Below, in pieces: positions 1-5,359 of a stretch of DNA of 8,427 bases (the first letter of the stretch is position 1; each line of letters begins with the position of its first letter). The translations under genes were made by a program, and so were the position numbers. The notes under the pieces were generated by a model, which saw only the letters and a program-made list of their open reading frames with translations, made no database searches and was not told the DNA's origin. This stretch comes from Acetofilamentum sp. Lineage in GTDB: Bacteria; Bacteroidota; Bacteroidia; Bacteroidales; DTU049. The DNA lies in assembly GCA_020720525.1 (NCBI GenBank), contig DYON01000112.1:1-8427 (forward strand), given 5' to 3'.

Positions 1-198
1 GGCGAAAAAGTGAAGCGCGGACAAATCATTGGTCTATTAGGAAACACGGGACCCAGCACTGGTCCTCATGTACACTACGAAGTACATCGCAACGGCGAGA
101 AAGTGAATCCAATCAACTACATTTACAGTGGTTTCACCAACGAAGAGTTTCAAAAATTGATTAAGGAAGCGGACGAAAATCACAAAATTCTTTCATAG
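1..198 (+). CDS. M23 (LytM-type) metallopeptidase, C-terminal fragment
   Basis: This is the last 65 codons of a gene that begins before the window; the reading frame is open from base 1. The visible residues match the end of the LytM/M23 zinc endopeptidase fold, which cuts peptidoglycan cross-links in the envelope. The segment GQIIGLLGNTG is followed by STGPHVHYEV, which contains the family's HxH pair (visible residues 23 and 25). One of these His residues is a zinc ligand and the other is catalytic in the family. The GEKVNPINYI segment after it is the usual end of the domain. A tail of about 25 mostly charged residues follows and ends in TAG. The other zinc ligands lie upstream and cannot be checked, so an inactive, EnvC/NlpD-like regulator is possible. 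A terminator follows the stop codon within about 10 nt, so this is the last gene of its transcript. Confidence 0.9.
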   Translation, partial: GEKVKRGQIIGLLGNTGPSTGPHVHYEVHRNGEKVNPINYIYSGFTNEEFQKLIKEADENHKILS

Positions 199-206
199 TT
201 TCCAAT

Positions 207-240
207 AAAAAAAGGCTTCGTTTTTACGAGGTCTTTTTTT
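207..240 (+). terminator. Intrinsic terminator after the M23 peptidase gene
   Basis: An A-rich run leads into a 7-bp stem (GGCTTCG pairing with CGAGGTC, with two G-U pairs in RNA), a loop of about 6 nt and a run of seven T. It starts 8 nt after the TAG stop at 198. The G-U pairs are better formed on the plus-strand RNA, which fits the orientation of the upstream gene. Confidence 0.8.
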
Positions 241-274
241 CATACAGCAAACATCCCACAGTATAAAAGCTATT

Positions 275-394
275 TCAAATGGCATAAGCAACCAATTGCA
301 CAGTTTTTTTAACTTCTGCGTTCAATATATGCCCATCAACCATCCTATGACTGATAAATAGCTTATTAGTAGCCACTTCAAAAAAAAAGCGCAT
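275..394 (-). other. Possible 39-codon ORF or gene remnant
   Basis: On the minus strand an ATG at 394 opens a 39-residue frame that ends with TGA at 275-277. It begins MRFFFEVATN and ends with a helix-like stretch, VKKTVQLVAYAI. An in-frame TAA lies 15 nt upstream, so this is not simply the end of a longer open frame. I do not recognise a family, and I see no ribosome-binding site or promoter. It lies between the peptidase terminator and palindromic unit 419-468, so it could be the tail of a gene broken when the neighbouring cassette arrived, or chance. The rest of the 199-473 gap contains only the terminator and the palindromic unit. Confidence 0.15.
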
Positions 395-418
395 TAGAAA
401 TGTCCATTACACCTAATT

Positions 419-468
419 CTATAACTCGCCACAAGTGGTAAAAAAAACATAGTTATGGCGAGTTATAG
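419..468. repeat. 50-bp palindromic unit A, downstream of the ATPase gene
   Basis: A perfect 13-bp inverted repeat (CTATAACTCGCCA at 419-431, TGGCGAGTTATAG at 456-468) encloses 24 bp that include CCACAAGTGG and a run of eight A. Bases 414-460 are identical to 1948-1994, a 47-nt exact match on the far side of the ATPase gene. The unit ends 5 bp before the ATPase stop codon as written on the plus strand, so on the minus strand it follows immediately after the gene. Confidence 0.9.
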
Positions 469-473
469 CAGTT

Positions 474-1889
474 TCACAAAAACAAGTCATTCATCTCAAC
501 CTCGCTCTGAATAAGTCCAGAATAAGCATTCTGCGCCAGTCCAAAAGTTGTAATAAATGTCAAGAAAATAGATTTTTTTGTTTGCGTTATTGCTTTAAAC
601 ACACCTACTTTATTGCGCAATTCTGCCGAATATTTCTTGGGAATACTGAATTTATTTATTGAATATTTCATCTCGCATAAATTAATCACATTGTCGTTTC
701 TATCGATAATGAGATCAATCTGAGCTCCTTTCTCAATGCCAATTGGGCTTCTCCATGAGGAAAAATTACAATGTACACCCGAAATGCCGAGCGATTGCTG
801 AATCTGCGTAGCATGGGCAATGCAAACCTGCTCAAATGCATAACCCGTCCAAGCACGATGCTGAGTAGAGTCAATCATACTACTCCAAAAGTTTTTGCCT
901 GAGTGCGATTTCTTCCCAAATCTAAAATAGAACAATGTGTAAAAGTCGGAAAGCTGATAAATTTTATCACGCAATTTTTTATCAAAAGCATAGAAAGAAC
1001 GTATAAAGTCACAGTTTTCAAGATCATCTAAAACTTTGGTCAAACCTCCCCCACTGATTTCTTTCATTGATTGAATTATCTCTTGACGGGTCAAACCACT
1101 GTTTTTTTTGCCTAAAACTTCAATTACATGAACATATCTATCCGAATTCTTAAACAATGCAGCATACAAATTTCGGAATTCATCTTTCAAGCGCGCATTT
1201 TCTCCAAAAAACAACAGGTCGATGTTTTGGGCCAAACTCATTCCTTTTTTAAGCAAACTCCAATAATATGGAATTCCCCCAAGTATCATATAGCACTCAG
1301 TAATCTGATATTGCTCCCATACAATTTTAGCAGATTTCAAATAATCTGAGCATTCACGCAATGTAAATTGTTCAATCTTCAATTGCCTAGTTATGCGATT
1401 ATGTAGCCCGCCTTTACTTTTCAGCAGTTTATCTGTCATCCAAGAAGTAGATGAGCCACAAACTATAAGCAAAATATCGTTTCGTCCAGATGCCCACGAG
1501 TTCCAAAAATGCTCTAAGGCACTTAAAAAATTCGACTTCGGTGTGTCGAGCCACGGAAGCTCATCTAAAAAAATAACCTTTTTCTTTTTTTTTGATTTTT
1601 CGAGTAGCGTGCGCAATTGCTGAAAAGCATAAATCCAACTTTTTGTCAAAGGTGCATCATCAAAACCTGCATCGCGAATAGCGATATTGAAATTGACAAG
1701 CTGTGATTTAAAATCGGCATTGGCAAGTCCAGTTAAGTGAAAATTGAATTTGTCGCCAAAAAACTCTCTAATGAGATATGTTTTTCCCACTCGACGTCGT
1801 CCAAACACAGCAACAAATTCAGATGATTCTGACTGATAGTAGCTCTCAAGCTCCGATTTTTCAAAGGTCCTACCTATTATTGCTCCCAT
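474..1889 (-). CDS. AAA+ ATPase with C-terminal PD-(D/E)XK-like (DUF234-type) domain
   Basis: This is a 471-residue protein of a family common in Archaea and Bacteroidota. Order: Walker A at residues 30-37 (GRRRVGKT), Walker B at about 105-110 (VIFLDE), a sensor-like CGS at 144-146, the motif GGIPYYW at 204-210, and a likely winged helix at about 260-300. The C-terminal part resembles a PD-(D/E)XK nuclease: E353 in GYAFE, D392 in QIDLIID, and E406-x-K408 in CEMKYS. All core residues appear intact, so this is probably not a decayed gene. The family's biochemical role is poorly known; links to mobile elements or defence have been proposed, and nothing here proves either. The gene stands alone between palindromic units. 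The start at 1889 fits a promoter about 25-55 nt upstream. There is no Shine-Dalgarno sequence, and I see no partner gene such as an antitoxin. Confidence 0.88.
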   Translation of the reverse strand: MGAIIGRTFEKSELESYYQSESSEFVAVFGRRRVGKTYLIREFFGDKFNFHLTGLANADFKSQLVNFNIAIRDAGFDDAPLTKSWIYAFQQLRTLLEKSKKKKKVIFLDELPWLDTPKSNFLSALEHFWNSWASGRNDILLIVCGSSTSWMTDKLLKSKGGLHNRITRQLKIEQFTLRECSDYLKSAKIVWEQYQITECYMILGGIPYYWSLLKKGMSLAQNIDLLFFGENARLKDEFRNLYAALFKNSDRYVHVIEVLGKKNSGLTRQEIIQSMKEISGGGLTKVLDDLENCDFIRSFYAFDKKLRDKIYQLSDFYTLFYFRFGKKSHSGKNFWSSMIDSTQHRAWTGYAFEQVCIAHATQIQQSLGISGVHCNFSSWRSPIGIEKGAQIDLIIDRNDNVINLCEMKYSINKFSIPKKYSAELRNKVGVFKAITQTKKSIFLTFITTFGLAQNAYSGLIQSEVEMNDLFL

Positions 1890-1900
1890 ATCTCAAACAT

Positions 1901-1950
1901 TTATAATCCGCCACAAATATACAAAATCATGTACTTATGGCAACTTATAA
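1901..1950. repeat. 50-bp palindromic unit C, diverged copy upstream of the ATPase gene
   Basis: The arms at 1901-1913 (TTATAATCCGCCA) and 1938-1950 (TGGCAACTTATAA) pair at 10 of 13 positions. The unit has the same 50-bp length and the same 13-24-13 layout as units A and B, and by hand alignment matches unit B at about 34 of 50 positions without gaps. It lies 2 bp from unit B, giving a tandem pair with a 52-bp period, and ends 11 bp upstream of the ATPase start codon. Confidence 0.7.
1914..1943 (-). promoter_or_regulatory. Bacteroidota-type promoter of the ATPase gene, inside unit C
   Basis: On the minus strand, TTG (1941-1943), a 19-nt spacer and TATATTTG (1914-1921) match the Bacteroidota consensus TTG-N19-22-TAnnTTTG exactly. 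The transcript would start near 1907-1909 and leave a leader of about 20 nt before the ATG at 1889. The corresponding positions in the nearly identical units A and B do not match the -7 consensus. Confidence 0.65.
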
Positions 1951-1952
1951 TT

Positions 1953-2002
1953 CTATAACTCGCCACAAGTGGTAAAAAAAACATAGTTATGGCGGGATAT
2001 AG
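1953..2002. repeat. 50-bp palindromic unit B, between hoxW and the ATPase gene
   Basis: The left arm (1953-1965) is identical to that of unit A. The right arm (1990-2002) differs at two positions (TGGCGGGATATAG), so the palindrome is slightly imperfect. The unit ends 5 bp before the hoxW stop codon (2008-2010, plus-strand coordinates), the same spacing that unit A has to the ATPase stop codon. Confidence 0.9.
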
Positions 2003-2007
2003 AGTTT

Positions 2008-2460
2008 TTACTTCATAAGAAAATCTTTCAGAAACGCCAATGCATCGCGCATATTCTCAATGGCTTTGGGAGTCATTTCCTCTTTGAATTCGAATTCGAA
2101 GGCTTTCACATGAAGCACATATGCTTCGGGTGTTTTGTTGTATATTTTCTGACACAAATCGACTACATACGATGTTGATACAGCATGCATGGTAAACTCG
2201 ATGGTTGCATCGTTGGGAGTAATGGTTTCGAGTTTAAAGTTTTCCACATCTTCCACTATCGATGCATCAACAAACACCACGCGCTCGTATTCGGCAATGG
2301 TTGCCGAGTCTTCGATATTTAGTTGGTAATTGCAATCGGTAAAAATATGCTCGATTTTTTCTTCAGCAATCCAATTATCAATCAATTCAACAAATCGTTC
2401 GCCGATTCCATCGTCCATGCGTCCAGCATTTCCGTAGCCATATATAAGAGTTTTCTTCAT
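2008..2460 (-). CDS. hoxW: [NiFe] hydrogenase maturation protease (peptidase M52, HoxW-like)
   Basis: This 150-residue protein belongs to the family that removes the C-terminal tail of the hydrogenase large subunit after nickel insertion in the cytoplasm. The N-terminal motif GYGNAGRMDDGIG (residues 8-20) is the family signature. Likely nickel-sensing ligands by comparison with HybD are D17 (where HybD has Glu), D65 in VVFVDAS and H92 in FTMHAVS. I chose the ATG at 2460 rather than the in-frame ATG at 2574. The extra 38 residues do not resemble the family, and the upstream start would sit directly against the terminator hairpin at 2535-2566. A -7 box at 2478-2485 supports the shorter form. 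The gene follows hoxH, its probable substrate gene, but seems to be a separate transcript. The assignment to HoxW rather than another M52 member rests on this context. Confidence 0.9.
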   Translation of the reverse strand: MKKTLIYGYGNAGRMDDGIGERFVELIDNWIAEEKIEHIFTDCNYQLNIEDSATIAEYERVVFVDASIVEDVENFKLETITPNDATIEFTMHAVSTSYVVDLCQKIYNKTPEAYVLHVKAFEFEFKEEMTPKAIENMRDALAFLKDFLMK

Positions 2461-2477
2461 TAAGTTGCTATTTACGG

Positions 2478-2510
2478 CAAAAATACAATTCTTGATTGTT
2501 ATTCTGCGAA
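2478..2510 (-). promoter_or_regulatory. Probable hoxW promoter
   Basis: The minus strand has a perfect -7 box TATTTTTG (2478-2485). A partial -33 match, TTC, lies at 2508-2510 with a 22-nt spacer. It lies between the hoxH terminator and the hoxW start and predicts a leader of only about 10-15 nt. The -33 element is weak. Confidence 0.5.
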
Positions 2511-2534
2511 TTTCGATTAAATTGGTGCTAAAAC

Positions 2535-2566
2535 AAAAAAGCCCGCCACAGATGACGGACTTTTTT
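2535..2566 (-). terminator. Intrinsic terminator after hoxH
   Basis: Read on the minus strand, an A run leads into GTCCGTC pairing with GGCGGGC (7 bp, two G-U pairs), a 6-nt loop, then six T. On the plus strand the same two positions are C-A mismatches, so it is oriented for the hydrogenase operon. It begins 17 nt after the hoxH stop codon and separates hoxH from hoxW. Confidence 0.85.
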
Positions 2567-2583
2567 ATCGACATTAAGGCAAA

Positions 2584-4035
2584 TTACGATTTATAATGAT
2601 CTATTTCGTTTCCTTTTGCGTCGTACATTTTGATGTCGAGTGGCATTTTACCTAAAGCATGGGTTGCACAGCTCAAACATGGATCGTATGCTCTGATTGC
2701 CATTTCGACTTGATTCTTCATTGGCTCGGTGATTTCAGCTTTGCCACTCATAGCTCTCTTGGCTACAAAATTGACTGACTGGTTCATTGGCTCATTGTTG
2801 TTTGTTGTAGAAACAATGAGGTTCGCCATGGTGATTTCGTCGTTGTCGTTGATTTTGTAATGGTGAAATAAAGTTCCGCGAGGAGCTTCGAGCAAACCAA
2901 CGCCTTCGTGCACTTTGATGCCTTTGGAAACGAGATCGGTTTTCAACAAATCGGGATCGTTCAACAGGTCTTTCATAATTTCGGCAGAGTGCAGCAATTC
3001 AATCAGGCGTGCCCAATGGGTATGCAAACAATAGTTGTTTGGTTTTCCGTTGGTAACAGCTTTGTAAATTTCAAATTCTTTCTGAGCCATTGGTGAAGGA
3101 ATGAAATCGCAGGTATTCAAACGAGCCAAAGGACCAACGCGATACCAACCTTTTTCTTTACCCAAATGCTTCAGGTATGGAAATTTCATATAGCTCCAAC
3201 TCTTAACTTCCTCTTCGATGTAGTTGTAGTAATCCTGATAATCAACATCGTTAAGAATCTTATTGCCTTCGGCATCAACGGCTCTCAAAACACCATGATA
3301 CAAGTCGAGAGCACCATCTTTGCGAACAAGGCTAAGATGATTTGAGGGGAAATGAGCAAAGTCGTCGATGGTAGCGCGATTCTGCATGTAGTATCCCTTG
3401 AAGAATTGCAGAGCACTATCGGCCCATTCAATCATTTTGTCGATATTCAACGGATCGGCTCCATGTAGAAACAAATCGCGTTCTTCGATACTGAGATTTT
3501 TGTTGATACCACCAGGGATTGCTCCAGTTCCGTGAACTTTTTTACCAGCAGTATGCTCGATAATTTCCTGACCGAATTTACGCATCATCACCCCCTGAAC
3601 TGCAAGATCGGGGAAGTTGAGAGCAACACCAATCACGTTGCGAATTGCAGGATCGGCATCGTATCCGAGAAGAAAATCGGGCGACGAAAGGTGGAAGAAA
3701 TGCAGTGCATGCGACTGAAATATTTGTCCGTAGTGCATTAGGCGACGCATTTTTTCGCCAGTAGCTGTGAGCCCATGTCCGGTGCCAGCACCAACAATAA
3801 CGTCGAGAGCTTTAGCAGCAGCAAGATGGTGACTTACAGGGCAAATTCCGCACAAACGCTGAACCAATACAGGCGCTTCCCAATAGGGGCGCCCCTGCAC
3901 AAAGCGTTCAAATCCGCGGAATTCAACAATATGAAGTCGCGATTGTGCAACATTCATATTATCATCGAGGTGAATGGTCACTTTTCCGTGGCCTTCAACT
4001 CGGGTTACAGGTTCTATTGTTACTTTTTGTGCCAT
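2584..4035 (-). CDS. hoxH: NAD(P)+-linked [NiFe] hydrogenase large subunit HoxH (group 3d)
   Basis: This 483-residue catalytic subunit splits or forms H2 at the Ni-Fe site in the cytoplasm. The N-terminal RVEGHG motif contains E14, the conserved glutamate near the active site. The L1 motif RLCGICPVSHH gives C62 and C65. The C-terminal L2 motif DPCLSCATH (451-459) gives C453 and C456. These four Cys bind the metals. L2 is followed by 24 residues ending at S483, the tail expected to be removed after H459 by the HoxW-type protease encoded next. The L1 and L2 wording (CGICPVSHH, DPCLSCATH) and the HoxFUY partners point to the bidirectional group 3d rather than the F420-linked or membrane-bound types. 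All active-site ligands are present and the length is normal. The gap to hoxY is 18 nt, so translation from a shared mRNA is expected. Confidence 0.97.
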   Translation of the reverse strand: MAQKVTIEPVTRVEGHGKVTIHLDDNMNVAQSRLHIVEFRGFERFVQGRPYWEAPVLVQRLCGICPVSHHLAAAKALDVIVGAGTGHGLTATGEKMRRLMHYGQIFQSHALHFFHLSSPDFLLGYDADPAIRNVIGVALNFPDLAVQGVMMRKFGQEIIEHTAGKKVHGTGAIPGGINKNLSIEERDLFLHGADPLNIDKMIEWADSALQFFKGYYMQNRATIDDFAHFPSNHLSLVRKDGALDLYHGVLRAVDAEGNKILNDVDYQDYYNYIEEEVKSWSYMKFPYLKHLGKEKGWYRVGPLARLNTCDFIPSPMAQKEFEIYKAVTNGKPNNYCLHTHWARLIELLHSAEIMKDLLNDPDLLKTDLVSKGIKVHEGVGLLEAPRGTLFHHYKINDNDEITMANLIVSTTNNNEPMNQSVNFVAKRAMSGKAEITEPMKNQVEMAIRAYDPCLSCATHALGKMPLDIKMYDAKGNEIDHYKS

Positions 4036-4053
4036 TGTCTTTTTTCTTTTAGA

Positions 4054-4602
4054 TTAATCAAATTTCACCAATTCGTAAGGGATGTTCAGCTCGTCGCCGG
4101 TAACCAAAGCTACAACAGCAGCCCAGATAAGGTCAGCCCTTGGTGCACAACCAGGCAGATAATAATCGATTTTCACTATTTCGTGGCATGGATACACTTT
4201 ATCAAGAATCATTGGAAGTTCAGGATCGTTGGGCATAATTTTCTCGGTGTTCAAGCCAACAGTTGGGCCACCCCAGTATGCTTCTTCCAAACATTCTTTT
4301 ACGGGAATACCGTTTCTCATAGCAGGCAAACCTCCCATGATAGCACATTCACCAAGTGAAATAAGAATTTTACAGTTTTTGCGGAATTCTTTCAACACGT
4401 GAACATTTTCACTGTTGCAGCAACCACCTTCGATGATACCTATATCGCATTGCTTGGTGAATGTTTTGATATCGTCAATGGGCGATTTGTTGAATTCGAC
4501 AAGCTCGATGAGCTGCAAAATGCGGTCATCTATATCGAGAATCGACATGTGACATCCAAAACAACCAGCTAAGGAAGTAGTTGCAATAATTGGTTTACTC
4601 AT
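4054..4602 (-). CDS. hoxY: NAD(P)+-linked [NiFe] hydrogenase small subunit HoxY
   Basis: This 182-residue subunit passes electrons from HoxH to the diaphorase part. It is related to the NuoB/PSST subunit of complex I. Four Cys suit the single proximal 4Fe-4S cluster: C14 and C17 in CFGC, C86 in LGEC and C152 in PGCAP. The short length, the lack of a twin-arginine signal and the absence of a second cluster domain fit the soluble HoxY class rather than membrane-bound small subunits of about 270 residues or more. It sits between hoxU (16-nt gap) and hoxH (18-nt gap). It is the only gene in the operon with a strong Shine-Dalgarno sequence (4611-4616), which also fixes the start at 4602. Confidence 0.96.
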   Translation of the reverse strand: MSKPIIATTSLAGCFGCHMSILDIDDRILQLIELVEFNKSPIDDIKTFTKQCDIGIIEGGCCNSENVHVLKEFRKNCKILISLGECAIMGGLPAMRNGIPVKECLEEAYWGGPTVGLNTEKIMPNDPELPMILDKVYPCHEIVKIDYYLPGCAPRADLIWAAVVALVTGDELNIPYELVKFD

Positions 4603-4610
4603 AATTTAGT

Positions 4611-4616
4611 CCTCCT
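4611..4616 (-). promoter_or_regulatory. Strong Shine-Dalgarno sequence for hoxY
   Basis: AGGAGG lies on the minus strand 8 nt before the hoxY ATG and directly after the hoxU TAA. No other gene in the window has one, and strong Shine-Dalgarno sequences are uncommon in Bacteroidota. Confidence 0.7.
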
Positions 4617-4618
4617 TT

Positions 4619-5323
4619 TTATTGATGATTGTTTTCAATATCCGACCCAATTACTTTTTTGTCGTACTTGCGGGTACCAATAGCTTCGTTGAAACCAACT
4701 TCCTTACGAAGAATAGCTCCTACTGGGCAAATATCCATTGCCAATTGAGCCATTTCGTCGGTCATATTGGCTGCAAGCTTATGGTCGATGTTGATTTCGA
4801 GAGTTTCGCCACGGCCTTTGAATGCAAAAATGCTACGTCCTTCGGCATCTTTGATCATACGCACACAACGTTTGCAGAAAATACAACGGTTGCGTTCGAG
4901 AAAGATTTTTGGAGTTGTAGCATCGATATTTCTGCGTTCGAATACATAAGGAAAACGAGGCACCATCATTTGATACTTGTATCCTAATGCCTGAAGATCG
5001 CAGTTACCACTTTTTTCGCAAGCAGGGCAAAAATGGTTTCCTTCAACAAAAAGCATCTCTACAATAGCCTTGCGGATATCGAGAAGTTCTGCAGTATTGT
5101 TTTCGATCGACATTCCTTCTTCGACAGGCGAAGTGCAGGCTGCCATATTGCGGCCATTGGCTTTCACAGTACAAACTCTGCACGAGCCAGCCGGAATCAC
5201 GTCTTTCATGTGGCAAAGCACGGGAATATACACACCGTTTTCGGCGGCAGCATCTACAATGTATTGGCCTTTTTTGCCTATACATTCCTTGCCGTCAATC
5301 GTGAATTTTACAGTTTCACTCAT
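4619..5323 (-). CDS. hoxU: Hydrogenase diaphorase subunit HoxU (NuoG N-terminal-like Fe-S protein)
   Basis: This 234-residue electron-transfer subunit corresponds to the N-terminal part of complex I NuoG. A plant-type 2Fe-2S domain uses C37, C48, C51 and C63. A second site around EGNHFCPACEKSGNC supplies H97, C99, C102 and C108, like the His-ligated 4Fe-4S cluster of NuoG. A third 4Fe-4S site uses C147, C150, C153 and C199 (the last in DICPVGAI). The protein stops where NuoG would continue into its molybdopterin-like domain, the normal length for HoxU. It would bridge HoxF and HoxY in the cytosolic complex. The gap to hoxF is 36 nt. The start at 5323 gives a normal N-terminus (MSETVKFTIDG); the leader is A-rich with no Shine-Dalgarno sequence. 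HndA/HydG-type subunits of other hydrogenases share this fold, but HoxY and HoxH next door settle the name. Confidence 0.95.
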   Translation of the reverse strand: MSETVKFTIDGKECIGKKGQYIVDAAAENGVYIPVLCHMKDVIPAGSCRVCTVKANGRNMAACTSPVEEGMSIENNTAELLDIRKAIVEMLFVEGNHFCPACEKSGNCDLQALGYKYQMMVPRFPYVFERRNIDATTPKIFLERNRCIFCKRCVRMIKDAEGRSIFAFKGRGETLEINIDHKLAANMTDEMAQLAMDICPVGAILRKEVGFNEAIGTRKYDKKVIGSDIENNHQ

Positions 5324-5359
5324 AATATTGTTTTCTTTTTTTGTTTCTTACTTATTGAA

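Noticed and set aside
1901..2002. Tandem 50-bp units as a small CRISPR array
   Set aside because: The two units abut with a 2-bp gap, so there are no spacers, they differ at about a third of positions, and no cas genes are present.
405..2012. Target-site duplication around the ATPase cassette
   Set aside because: I compared the bases outside units A and B and saw no matching short direct repeat beyond the shared TAATT, which belongs to the repeat match itself.
2461..2574. 38-residue N-terminal extension of hoxW from the ATG at 2574
   Set aside because: The extension is unlike the M52 family, its start sits directly against a terminator hairpin, and a promoter-like -7 box lies between it and the ATG at 2460.
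3775..4359. 194-codon plus-strand frame antisense to hoxY and hoxH
   Set aside because: It lies opposite two well-supported genes, has no recognisable domain or initiation signals, and is explained by their codon structure.
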